From NCBI RefSeq assembly GCF_023333585.1, contig NZ_JAIQZN010000054.1, forward strand, positions 1 through 50,193: DNA of 50,193 nt. The letters are read 5' to 3'. Every line of letters starts with the position of its first letter. The first letter of the stretch is position 1. The notes under the pieces are model-generated. The model saw nothing but the letters and a program-made list of their open reading frames with translations. It had not been told where the DNA came from and searched no databases. Position numbers and translations under genes: made by a program. Positions 17,335-25,510 of this stretch are shown in pieces. The DNA comes from Argonema antarcticum A004/B2. GTDB lineage: Bacteria > Cyanobacteriota > Cyanobacteriia > Cyanobacteriales > Aerosakkonemataceae.

Positions 17335-17955
17335 ATGTCTTTCAGTAATTACAAAACTATCAGTTCAGTTCTTAAAGAGTTTCAGATTACCTACACCGAA
17401 GCCAATTTCATGGGTGAAATTGAGTTTAGCATCCCAGACTATTTCCGCGAAGACTTAGAAACAGTTATGCAAGATGGAGTAGTTGATAACTCAGAATTTG
17501 CCATTTGCGAAAACTTAATCTATCCAATTCTCAAAGAAGTTTGGAAACACTATCGCAGCAACTTTGTTTTGTGGAGTCATCAATCCTTAATTTGCGACCA
17601 GAATCTTTCAGGCTTTCCTGAATACATTCTAGCTAAACGTTCTCCTTTGGGAAAAGTCGTGTTTGAAAAGCCATATTTTTTATTAGTTGAGGCAAAGCAA
17701 GACAAATTTGATGAAGGATGGGCCCAGTGTCTAGCTGAAATGGTGGCCGCACAGAGACTTAACGAACAACTACAGATCGTCATCCTTGGTATTGTTTCCA
17801 ATGGACAATTCTGGCAATTTGGTAAGCTTGAATCTAATATTTTCACTCGCAATAAAACTTTTTACACAATTCAGGAATTAGATAAGTTATTTGGGGCAGT
17901 AAACCATGTTTTTCAACAGTGTGAAATACAGCTAAATAATCTCGTGAATGTTTAA
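17335..17955 (+). CDS. PD-(D/E)XK-like protein, tandem copy 2
   Basis: Paralogue of the gene at 16515, same length of 206 residues, with MSFSNYKTISSVLKEFQITYTEA at the N-terminus and the motif set SGFPEYILAKRS ... FLLVEAKQDKFDEGWAQCLAEM. Identity is high in the nuclease-like core and lower at the C-terminus. A strong AGGAGGT Shine-Dalgarno precedes the ATG at 17335. The pair with its upstream sequences looks like a tandem duplication of about 0.8 kb. The truncated cas3 fragment starts five bases after its stop. Confidence 0.65.
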   Translation: MSFSNYKTISSVLKEFQITYTEANFMGEIEFSIPDYFREDLETVMQDGVVDNSEFAICENLIYPILKEVWKHYRSNFVLWSHQSLICDQNLSGFPEYILAKRSPLGKVVFEKPYFLLVEAKQDKFDEGWAQCLAEMVAAQRLNEQLQIVILGIVSNGQFWQFGKLESNIFTRNKTFYTIQELDKLFGAVNHVFQQCEIQLNNLVNV

Positions 17956-17960
17956 TTATA

Positions 17961-18158
17961 ATGTTACCTATCAACCACCACTTCCACACCCTCACCGGCT
18001 TTCCCCCCCGCCAATTCCAACTCCAAACGATCGCACACCTCCTCGATCGCCAAAACATCCTCCTCCGGGCCCCCACAGGTTCCGGGAAAACCGAAACCGC
18101 GATCGCACGCTTCTCATCTTGCGAAACTAGAGTCAGACTTAATTCGAGAGGTCAATAG
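17961..18158 (+). pseudogene. truncated Cas3-type helicase (N-terminal fragment)
   Basis: ATG at 17961 reads a normal-looking N-terminus of a CRISPR-associated DEAD/DEAH helicase: LTGFPPRQFQLQTIAHLLDR (Q-motif-like region) and LLRAPTGSGKTETAIA (Walker A with the Cas3-typical GKTE). After about residue 50 (near 18112) similarity stops; the frame ends at 18158 with unrelated residues. A full Cas3 helicase would be over 700 residues. The sequence after the break (18124-18160) resembles the DNA just upstream of the 206-residue gene at 16515, which suggests a recombination or deletion joint. It is evidence that a type I module once stood here. Confidence 0.7.
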
Positions 18159-18267
18159 TACTAACGATACAACCGGACACGATGTCACTGGATTCCTCCC
18201 AGAAGCTGCTCTAGGCTAAGCCCAAGCAGTATGATAATGAAGACGGTGTAAAGAAATGTAAACAGCT

Positions 18268-18984
18268 ATGCAGGACAAAGTGGTTGTTGTCGTTGGCGCA
18301 ACTGGTGGTATTGGTTCAGCCTTGACGCGCAAACTGGCACCGATGGGCACGCGCTTGGTGCTGGCAGCGAGGGATAGCAGCCGATTAGCGACCCTGGTAT
18401 CCCAACTTGGGGTAACTGAAGGAGAACAAGTTTTGACCGTGCCGACGGACATTACCAAGCCGCAGCAGGTACAAGCCCTAATGGAGAAGGCAGTTGCTCA
18501 ATTCGGCCAAATTGACGCCTTAGTTAATGCCGCCGGTGCCGGTATCCTCAAACAGTACAACAAACTGGAACCAGCAGACTTGGATGCCATGCTCGACCTG
18601 AACTTAAAAGGCAGCTTCTATACCAGTCAAGCGGCGGCTGAAGTGATGAAAGAGCGGAAATCCGGCCATATTTGCAATGTGGTGGGAATTTTGGGCAAGC
18701 ACTCGATGGCAATGGCGGCGGCTTATTCTGCCTCTAAGTTCGGTGTCGTCGGTTTTAGCAAGTGCATGGCGGAGGAACTGAAGCGGTTTGGGATTAAGTT
18801 TACCTTGTTTTACTTTGGTGGCGTCGATTCTCCCTTTTGGGACAATGTGAGCTTGAAGGTTGACAGGTCAAAAATGCTTAGTACTGAAACTGCCGCTGAT
18901 GCTATTTTGTTTGCTCTTAGATCTGAGCCGCAAGCTGTGCCGATGGAAATTAATATTCAGCCAGAAAGTCATTTATTTTTCTAA
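18268..18984 (+). CDS. short-chain dehydrogenase/reductase
   Basis: Classical SDR oxidoreductase of 238 residues. The nucleotide-binding motif GATGGIG is at the N-terminus, NAAGAG follows strand four, and the catalytic Tyr153 and Lys157 are in AYSASKFG. The residues after the second strand (AARDSSRL) favour NADP(H). The substrate cannot be deduced. It is monocistronic in appearance: the left flank is the broken CRISPR edge and the hppD gene lies about 190 bases downstream on the same strand. Confidence 0.9.
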   Translation: MQDKVVVVVGATGGIGSALTRKLAPMGTRLVLAARDSSRLATLVSQLGVTEGEQVLTVPTDITKPQQVQALMEKAVAQFGQIDALVNAAGAGILKQYNKLEPADLDAMLDLNLKGSFYTSQAAAEVMKERKSGHICNVVGILGKHSMAMAAAYSASKFGVVGFSKCMAEELKRFGIKFTLFYFGGVDSPFWDNVSLKVDRSKMLSTETAADAILFALRSEPQAVPMEINIQPESHLFF

Positions 18985-19170
18985 TCGTTCGTTATAACCT
19001 CTCTCCAGAGAGATTGAAATCAGGAGAGTATGCTGGGAAATTCCATAAGCGCGATCGCATTTCCTTAACCTACAGGTGCTAGTCAACTCCTATTGCGACT
19101 GGTTGTAACAGCCGTGAAAATCAGGAAAGCAACGCCTAGACCGATCGCTACTTCCTCATCGCACAATTAT

Positions 19171-20295
19171 ATGCAGATTGACCACGTTCACTTCTATGTA
19201 GAAAACGCTCAGAAATGGCGTGACTGGTTTGTTCTTCAGCTCGGCTTTCAACGCGCAGCAGGTGATGCCAGCAACCACACTAGCACGGAAGTGGTCAAAA
19301 GTGGCCCCGTATACTTTGTGATCTCCTCACCCCTCACATCTGCCAGTCCTGTTGCCGATTATTTGCGCCGACATCCTCCAGGTGTCGCCGATGTCGCTTT
19401 TCTTGTTGAGGATGTGGAAGTAGTCATAGCCCGGTGCATCAGTCAGGGCGTTAAAGTCCTGCAACCCATCCAGCCACAAAAACAGGGTAAGCAATGTCTC
19501 AAGCAGGCCAAAATTGCCGCCTGGGGCTCTCTAAGTCACACTTTGATCGAGCGAATCGGGTATGACAGAGGGGAAGAGTGGGAAAGTCAGTATTTCAAAA
19601 CTCAACAATCAACACTGTTCGGGTCGGAAGTTCCATTCACTGGTATCGATCATGTGGTGCTGAATGTGAATGCTGGTGAGATGAAGCGTGCGGCTACCTG
19701 GTATGAAAATATACTGGGATTTCGACGCCAGCAGACATTTGACATCCAGACTGAGCGATCGGGCCTCTACAGTCAAGTGATGGTTCATCCGAGCAGCTCG
19801 GTACAATTTCCCATAAATGAGCCTGCATCTGCCAATTCTCAAATTCAGGAGTTTCTGGATATCAATCGAGGGCCAGGAATTCAGCATCTCGCCTTGAAGA
19901 CGCCCAATCTCGTACAAGCGATCGCCCAACTGAGAGCTTCTGGTGTCCCATTCATCCAGGTTCCTCCTACTTACTACAGCCAATTACAGCAACGACAGCT
20001 ACTGCCTCTATCGACGGCAGAATTGCAGGAGATTGCCAAACAGGAAATTCTGGTAGATTGGGAAGTATTTTCTGCCCAATTGACTGAGCAAGCCCTACCC
20101 CTACTGCTTCAGATTTTCACCCAGCCAATTTTTTCCTTGCCGACTTTCTTTTTTGAGCTAATTGAGCGCCGAATTTGTTATATCAATGGCCAACGACGGC
20201 AGGCTCAAGGATTTGGGGAAGGCAACTTTCGCGCTTTGTTTGAAGCGATCGAACTAGAACAGATGAAGCGAGGCAGTTTAGAGGCTAGGGGCTAG
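19171..20295 (+). CDS. hppD: 4-hydroxyphenylpyruvate dioxygenase
   Basis: Non-haem iron enzyme that converts 4-hydroxyphenylpyruvate to homogentisate, the first committed step of tocopherol (and in some species plastoquinone-like) synthesis in cyanobacteria. 374 residues with two VOC folds: IDHVHFYVENAQKW at the N-terminus, then the iron ligands His161 (GIDHVV), His239 (GIQHLAL) and Glu329 (FFFELIERR). An in-frame upstream start at 19093 would add 26 residues unlike the family, so the ATG at 19171 is chosen. The stop codon and last codons (GCT AGG GGC TAG) come from a CTAGGGG heptamer tract. Confidence 0.92.
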   Translation: MQIDHVHFYVENAQKWRDWFVLQLGFQRAAGDASNHTSTEVVKSGPVYFVISSPLTSASPVADYLRRHPPGVADVAFLVEDVEVVIARCISQGVKVLQPIQPQKQGKQCLKQAKIAAWGSLSHTLIERIGYDRGEEWESQYFKTQQSTLFGSEVPFTGIDHVVLNVNAGEMKRAATWYENILGFRRQQTFDIQTERSGLYSQVMVHPSSSVQFPINEPASANSQIQEFLDINRGPGIQHLALKTPNLVQAIAQLRASGVPFIQVPPTYYSQLQQRQLLPLSTAELQEIAKQEILVDWEVFSAQLTEQALPLLLQIFTQPIFSLPTFFFELIERRICYINGQRRQAQGFGEGNFRALFEAIELEQMKRGSLEARG

Positions 20296-20384
20296 GCGAA
20301 GAGTGGGGGAGTGGGGGAGTGGGAGAGTGGGGGAGAATCACCAATATGGGATAATCTTATCAAAAATTAACAATTCTTGTGACC

Positions 20385-21107
20385 ATGTTAAGACTTATTA
20401 CTGACTTCGACGGGCCGATAATGGATGTTTCGGAACGGTACTACCAGGTTTACCAATTCTGTTTAGAAAAAATTCGGGGTAAGGATGGGCTAGTGCGACA
20501 GCTGTCCAAAGCGGAATTTTGGCAGATGAAGCGATCGCGCATTCCTGAAAAGCAGATTGCGATCGTCTCCGGATTAGACGAACAGCAAGCCCAAGAATTT
20601 GCCCAGCTAAGGCGGCAAACCGTGCATTTACCGGCCTATTTCCCCTACGATGGACTGACACCGGGAGCGGTAGAAGCCCTAGAAAAAGTGCAGCAGGCTG
20701 GAGTTGATTTAGCCGTTTTAACCATGCGCCGAATCGTGGAGCTGGACTACGCCTTCAATCGCTTTGACTTAGGCAGATTCTTTCCAGAAAATCGGTGCTA
20801 TCGGCTCAGCAATGACTACGTTAAGACCCGCGACATCGACGACAAACCGCTGCTGATGGGGCGAGCTTTAGCAAAACTGCCACCAGCCTCAGATACCTGG
20901 ATGGTTGGTGACACAGAAGCCGATATAGTGGCCGCCAAAACACATGGGATCAAGGTAATTGGGGTTTTATGCGGCATCCGCGATCGGGCCTCACTAGAAG
21001 CCTACAATCCCGATGCGATCGTCCCCGATCTCAGCGAAGCCGTAGATCTAGTTCTGAATCAATCCCGGCAACAAAATCAGCACTTACCCATTTCCACGGG
21101 AAACTGA
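20385..21107 (+). CDS. HAD family hydrolase
   Basis: A 240-residue HAD-superfamily phosphatase. Motif I is DFDGPIMDV close to the N-terminus, motif II a hydrophobic strand ending VLTMRR, and motif IV DTWMVGDTEADIVAAK. This is the phosphoglycolate phosphatase-like subgroup with an alpha-helical cap; substrate unknown. ATG 20385 is preferred over GTG 20379. A hairpin GCTTCA-AAC-TGAAGC followed by a T-run directly after the stop looks like its terminator, facing the convergent CPP1-like gene. Confidence 0.88.
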   Translation: MLRLITDFDGPIMDVSERYYQVYQFCLEKIRGKDGLVRQLSKAEFWQMKRSRIPEKQIAIVSGLDEQQAQEFAQLRRQTVHLPAYFPYDGLTPGAVEALEKVQQAGVDLAVLTMRRIVELDYAFNRFDLGRFFPENRCYRLSNDYVKTRDIDDKPLLMGRALAKLPPASDTWMVGDTEADIVAAKTHGIKVIGVLCGIRDRASLEAYNPDAIVPDLSEAVDLVLNQSRQQNQHLPISTGN

Positions 21108-21128
21108 GCTTCAAACTGAAGCCCTTTT
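21108..21128 (+). terminator. intrinsic terminator after the HAD gene
   Basis: Six-base stem GCTTCA / TGAAGC with a three-base loop, followed by CCTTTTTT. It overlaps the stop region of the HAD gene. A separate 20-base palindrome, AGACGCGATTAATCGCGTCT, follows at 21137-21156 and may serve the convergent gene. Confidence 0.6.
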
Positions 21129-21173
21129 TTCAAAAGAGACGCGATTAATCGCGTCTGTACTGCGCCTGAAGTC

Positions 21174-21788
21174 TTACTTCAGAAAACTGGTCACCAACCA
21201 GAGGATGACAAAAGTTATCCCGGCAGCAATTGTTTCCGTTGCCAAAGGGATATTTAGAAATTGAGTTTGGAGTAAAGCGTTAACCGCCGCCCCCAAGGCT
21301 AAACCAGCAGTCAAGCCCAAGAGAGACATTAGCACGGCTCGACCCAGTTTATTTTCCTTCCGAGTGAGAAAATAAAGGCTGGTTATTACTCCCAAGGCCA
21401 ATGTCAAAGATGCCACAGGCGGAGAGTAAAAACTCACACCAGCCAAGGCCAGGAAAACACCAGCGGGCCACAAAACGTCCGCTCTGGTGGGAGTATCGAT
21501 CAGCCCTTGCAGCCATGCAGCGGACTGCTTGACGGCGGCTGGTGGCGTACTAGCGGGAGCCTGAGTTAAGCGCTCAGCAAAGCGAATGCCTTCTGGAACC
21601 TTTATTTTTCCTTCCTGGCGCATTCGCAAACGTTCCATCAGAATCGCATCGTAGGCCGTTTCGATCGCTTCTTGTCGTTTCGGGTCGCTACTGTACTCAG
21701 CCGTCAAGCGACTGCGAGCCGCTTGAATTTCCTCGAAGGTCGCGTCCTCGTTTATTCCCAATTGCTTATAGGGATTTTCAGCACTCAT
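21174..21788 (-). CDS. CPP1-like J-domain-like membrane protein (DUF3353)
   Basis: A 204-residue protein with an N-terminal J-like domain (NPYKQLGINEDATFEEIQAAR, then IETAYDAILMERLRMRQ) that lacks the HPD motif of true DnaJ proteins, a linker, and four hydrophobic segments in the C-terminal half. This is the architecture of CPP1 (chaperone-like protein of protochlorophyllide oxidoreductase) and its cyanobacterial homologues, which stabilise chlorophyll-synthesis proteins at membranes. The role here is by homology. It is convergent with the HAD gene. Confidence 0.88.
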   Translation of the reverse strand: MSAENPYKQLGINEDATFEEIQAARSRLTAEYSSDPKRQEAIETAYDAILMERLRMRQEGKIKVPEGIRFAERLTQAPASTPPAAVKQSAAWLQGLIDTPTRADVLWPAGVFLALAGVSFYSPPVASLTLALGVITSLYFLTRKENKLGRAVLMSLLGLTAGLALGAAVNALLQTQFLNIPLATETIAAGITFVILWLVTSFLK

Positions 21789-22349
21789 TTAAAACCTCCA
21801 AGACATCCCATCTTGCCACAGATCCCGATCGACCCCAAACTGGTTGCGCTTTGACACTTCTCGATATTCTGACACCACACGGCTAGTTCCAGCTAGCGGT
21901 TGGTTGTTGACCGATCGTCAAAGCGATTACTCCTGCAAGTAGTTTAGCTTGATACCCGGAACACGATCGGTTACCCGTTTTCCCGCAAGCCCCAGCTAGT
22001 TACTAGCATGACAAATTTCTAGGTTATACTGGCGGCTTGCTCTTAACGTCGCTCGATTGCCCTAGTAGGGCGGACTCAAGTCAACTAGAACTATATTTCA
22101 AGCCCATGCTGTAGCCTATGGGATGATAATGCGTAAGTCCTGACTTCGATCGATTATCGAAAGTATAGCCACCAGGTAGGGCATACTAATGCTGGGCTCA
22201 TATAAAATCCTTTAAAATGCTGAATACACAATTAATAGGCGAATCTGTCCCCAAGCCTTGCTCGCTATACTTGTCCCCCAAAGCTCGCATCCAGCTTTTC
22301 AGTTCGCTAATTTATCCTCAACTTTAACTTTAACTGTGAAGTGGTGGCC
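21789..22349. other. 560-base spacer, divergent promoter region
   Basis: No gene is seen. It separates the CPP1-like gene (leftward) from a response regulator (rightward) and so should hold both promoters. One short inverted repeat, TTCGAT-CGATT-ATCGAA, lies at 22145-22161 and could be a regulator site. The rest shows nothing that I can identify. Confidence 0.4.
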
Positions 22350-23072
22350 ATGTCTCTCGCCAAGATTCTTGTCGTTGATGACGACCCTGCGGTCCGAAAC
22401 TTAATCCAGCGGTTCTTGAGTAAGCAAAACTACCAAATGGAGTCTGCTGTTGACGGGAAGACAGCCATAGCGGTGTTTGAGCAATTCAACCCAGACTTGG
22501 TAATTCTGGATGTGAATTTGCCTGATGCAAATGGCTATAACCTCTGTCAAGAAATGCAGAGTCGCACTGGTGTATTTGTGCTAATGCTAACAAGCCGGAC
22601 AGACGAAGCAGATAAAATTACGGGATTTTCCAAAGGTGCCGATGACTACATCACTAAACCTTTTAGTCTAAGTGAATTGGGAGTCAGAGTTGCAGCTATC
22701 TTGAAGCGCCAGCGGATAGTCACTACTGCGGAACTACAACGTATCATATTTGACCAACTGATGATCGATCCGGTGCGTCGAGAGGTAACGCTCAACAATC
22801 AGAGCGTGCCCTTAACAGCCTTAGAGTTCGATCTGCTACATTTTTTAGCCAGTCATCCAGGTAAGGTTTGGCGTCGAAGCGAGCTGATCCAAGCTGTATG
22901 GGATTACGAATACGTAGGAGATCAGCGGGTGGTAGACGTTCATATCGGCCAAATTCGCAAGAAATTGGAAACCGATTCTGGGCCGGATAAAATGATTCGG
23001 ACGATTCGGGGTGTTGGCTACCAGTTTGAGATTCCCGATCCCACTGAAGAAGCAGACAAATCTCAGCCGTGA
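22350..23072 (+). CDS. OmpR-family response regulator 1
   Basis: 240-residue two-component regulator. The receiver domain has the acidic triad DDD at 10-12, phosphoacceptor Asp54 (LVILDV), a Thr/Ser switch (LMLTSR) and the Lys in ITKPFS. The C-terminal winged helix is of the OmpR/PhoB type (LTALEFDLLHFLASHPGKVWRR ... VVDVHIGQIRKKLE ... TIRGVGYQF). ATG 22350 is chosen over two in-frame GTG codons just upstream. No partner kinase adjoins. A paralogue lies at 24746, and the IscB unit sits between the two. Confidence 0.92.
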   Translation: MSLAKILVVDDDPAVRNLIQRFLSKQNYQMESAVDGKTAIAVFEQFNPDLVILDVNLPDANGYNLCQEMQSRTGVFVLMLTSRTDEADKITGFSKGADDYITKPFSLSELGVRVAAILKRQRIVTTAELQRIIFDQLMIDPVRREVTLNNQSVPLTALEFDLLHFLASHPGKVWRRSELIQAVWDYEYVGDQRVVDVHIGQIRKKLETDSGPDKMIRTIRGVGYQFEIPDPTEEADKSQP

Positions 23073-23164
23073 CACGCTTCGGTTTCTGGCTCCTTGTGGG
23101 CCAGGTTCCTATTTTTGCTTTTGAAGTTTCGACTGTGCTGCTTGAGACCCTACCGTCAACCACC

Positions 23165-23401
23165 CACCACTAATCGGAGTACCGATATAGTGGAGGCTTG
23201 AAAGAGCCTAGTTGACCAGTCTAAGTCTTAACTGACTACGTTTAAGGCAAGCGTTAAAGACCTACCAGAGAATGCGTTGCTAGTTCTCTGCACTAGAACT
23301 TAAAAGTTAAACAGGTTTAAGGGTTAAGCCAGTGCTTTTAAGATAGTCACCGACCTTAAACATTGACGAAGCTAATATCACCCCGAAAGGGAGGACTTAA
23401 A
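23165..23401 (+). ncRNA. putative omega-RNA of IscB
   Basis: IscB proteins use an RNA encoded directly upstream of their gene. The 330-base non-coding stretch before iscB is rich in hairpins: AGGCT-TGAAAG-AGCCT near 23195, AGAGAA ... TTCTCT near 23267-23290, and CCC-GAAA-GGG at 23382-23391. The last hairpin covers the iscB Shine-Dalgarno (GGGAGG, 23389-23394), so RNA folding and translation should compete. Exact ends are not determined; the guide segment would be at the 5' end, near 23130-23170. Confidence 0.5.
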
Positions 23402-24673
23402 ATGTCTAATTTTGTTTTTGTACTTGATACCCAGAGACGGCCACTTAATCCAATCCAACCAGGACTAGCTCGTAAGTTGTTAGCCAATGGTAAAGCGGCT
23501 GTTTTTAGGCGGTATCCATTCACCCTAATTCTCAAAAAGGAAGTAACAGCAACTCCAGAACCAATCATCTTAAAAATAGACCCTGGTTCTAAGACAACTG
23601 GCATAGCTTTAGTTCAAGGAGAAAAAGTGATTTTTGGGGCTGAACTAACCCATCGGGGTCAAGCTATTAAAGCTAGTCTTGAATCTCGACGCTCAATACG
23701 CTCTTGGCGACGAAACCGCCATACTCGCTACCGTAAAGCCAGGTTTCTAAACCGTAACCGTTCTAAAAATTGGTTGGCTCCTAGTCTCCAACATCGAGTT
23801 GAAACCACATTAACCTGGGTAAAAAGACTAATTAAACTTGCACCTATTAGCTCAATTGTTCAAGAGCTTGTAAGGTTTGATTTGCCACAGGTAGAAAACC
23901 CTGAAATCTCAGGCGTTGAATATCAACAAGGTACTTTATTGGGTTACGAGGTTAGAGAATATTTACTCAATAAGTGGGAGAGGAAATGTGCTTATTGCGG
24001 TATTGAAAATATACCGTTACAAATAGATCATGTTCATCCTAAAGCTAAGGGCGGGTCTAATCGAATTTCCAACCTCTGCCTTGCTTGTGAAAAATGCAAT
24101 ACTAAGAAAGGAACTCAGAATATTGAGCAATTCCTAGCTAAAAAGCCGGAGATTTTGAAACGCATTCTTTCTCAAGCCAAACGTCCACTTAAAGATGCAG
24201 CAGCGGTGAATTCAACTCGTTGGGCGTTGTTTAACCGACTTAAGGAAACTGGTTTGCCTGTTGAGACAGTCAGTGGCGGTTTAACTAAGTTCAATCGCAC
24301 TCAATTAAATTTGCCTAAAACCCATTGGATTGATGCGGCTTGTGTTGGACAAGTTGTATCGTTGGAAATTCTAACAAGCAAACCGTTGTTAATTAAGGCT
24401 AATGGACATGGAACTCGCCAAATGTGTCGCACCGATAAGTTTGGATTTCCATCTCGTTATGTTCCAAGATTTCAGTTTGTTAAGGGTTTCCAAACGGGTG
24501 ACATCGTAAAAGCGGTAGTTACTTCTGGAAAGAAAATCGGCACTTATGTCGGTCGTGTTGCAGTTAGATCGACAGGTTCATTTAATATTTCTGCATCAGA
24601 ATTGGTGTCGGGGATTAGCTACAAATATTGTTCAACTATTCATAGAAAGGATGGTTATTCTTATGCAGCATAA
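23402..24673 (+). CDS. iscB: IscB RNA-guided nuclease
   Basis: 423-residue IscB, ancestor-type relative of Cas9 encoded by IS200/IS605-like elements. Order of parts: PLMP domain (VLDTQRRPLNP ... GKAAVFRRYPF); RuvC-I with IDPGSKTTG (Asp60); an Arg-rich bridge helix (RRSIRSWRRNRHTRYRK); RuvC-II with Glu155 (QELVRFD); an HNH domain with CAYCG, LQIDHVHPKAKGG (Asp209, His210) and CEKCN; RuvC-III with Asp311 (HWIDAACVG); and a C-terminal target-adjacent-motif domain. All catalytic residues are present, so it is predicted active. ATG 23402 follows GGGAGG. No TnpA transposase adjoins, so mobility would be in trans. Confidence 0.93.
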   Translation: MSNFVFVLDTQRRPLNPIQPGLARKLLANGKAAVFRRYPFTLILKKEVTATPEPIILKIDPGSKTTGIALVQGEKVIFGAELTHRGQAIKASLESRRSIRSWRRNRHTRYRKARFLNRNRSKNWLAPSLQHRVETTLTWVKRLIKLAPISSIVQELVRFDLPQVENPEISGVEYQQGTLLGYEVREYLLNKWERKCAYCGIENIPLQIDHVHPKAKGGSNRISNLCLACEKCNTKKGTQNIEQFLAKKPEILKRILSQAKRPLKDAAAVNSTRWALFNRLKETGLPVETVSGGLTKFNRTQLNLPKTHWIDAACVGQVVSLEILTSKPLLIKANGHGTRQMCRTDKFGFPSRYVPRFQFVKGFQTGDIVKAVVTSGKKIGTYVGRVAVRSTGSFNISASELVSGISYKYCSTIHRKDGYSYAA

Positions 24674-24745
24674 ACCTTGCCCCCCTTTTCCTCCCACCAC
24701 TGACAACCGTACAGGTACAGTGGGGGTCTCCAAGGGGGAATACAG

Positions 24746-25492
24746 ATGAAAACCGACGTAGCTCGCAGAAAGATCCTTGTCGTTGATGACGACCCAGCAA
24801 TCCGAAATTTAATCTATCGGTTCTTAACCCAGAGCAAGCAGAACTATCAAATAGAATGCGCCGCCGACGGTAAGAACGCCTTGGAGGTGTTTAAGCAATT
24901 CCAGCCTGACTTGGTGATTCTGGATGTGATTTTGCCTGACACGATCGGTTTTAAACTCTGTGAGGAAATGAAGAACCGTACAGGTGTGCTTGTAATGCTA
25001 CTGACAAGCCTAACAGACGTAAAATCTCAAATTATTGGATTAGAATCGGCTGACGCCTATGTTACCAAGCCTTTTTATGTGGAAGTTCTAGAAAAACAAG
25101 TGCAGGCTCTTTTGCGGCGAATCCACCCGACCCCGACTCCTGCACAACAGCAGGTTCTAGTCTTAGAAAAGCTGGCAATCGATCCTGTGCTACGGGAAGT
25201 CACCCTCAACAATCAAAGCATACCTTTAACTACATTAGAGTTCGATCTACTGTATTTTTTAGCCCGTCATCCGGGTAAAGTTTGGCGGCGCAAGGAGCTG
25301 ATTCAAGAAGTTTGGGGTTACGAACACGCAGGAATAGAAGGAGCAGAAGACCGCGTTGTTGATGTTCATATCGATCAAATTCGCAAGAAGATTGAAGCAG
25401 ATGCGAGTCAGCCGACATTAATTCACACAGTCCGAAATGTCGGCTACAAGCTTGTGGTTCCCAATTCTACTGAAGCTTTAACAGGTTTGTAA
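24746..25492 (+). CDS. OmpR-family response regulator 2
   Basis: 248-residue paralogue of the regulator at 22350. The receiver has DDD at 14-16, Asp60 (LVILDV), LLTSLTD and YVTKPF. The usual GADD before the Lys loop is reduced to ESADA, a one-residue shortening that may alter phosphorylation signalling. The DNA-binding winged helix is intact (LTTLEFDLLYFLARHPGKVWRR ... VVDVHIDQIRKKIE). Preceded by AAGGGGG at 24733-24739. The similarity of both ends shows that RR1 and RR2 arose by duplication; the IscB unit now fills the interval. Confidence 0.92.
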   Translation: MKTDVARRKILVVDDDPAIRNLIYRFLTQSKQNYQIECAADGKNALEVFKQFQPDLVILDVILPDTIGFKLCEEMKNRTGVLVMLLTSLTDVKSQIIGLESADAYVTKPFYVEVLEKQVQALLRRIHPTPTPAQQQVLVLEKLAIDPVLREVTLNNQSIPLTTLEFDLLYFLARHPGKVWRRKELIQEVWGYEHAGIEGAEDRVVDVHIDQIRKKIEADASQPTLIHTVRNVGYKLVVPNSTEALTGL

Positions 25493-25510
25493 TTCGATCG
25501 TACCTATCCG

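Noticed and set aside
18000-18120. A complete helicase gene after 17961
   Set aside because: The frame closes at 18158 and no other frame downstream continues helicase motifs before the SDR gene.
21137-21156. 20-base palindrome AGACGCGATT/AATCGCGTCT as a regulator operator
   Set aside because: It lies between convergent gene ends where no promoter is expected and appears to be a common dispersed repeat or terminator part.
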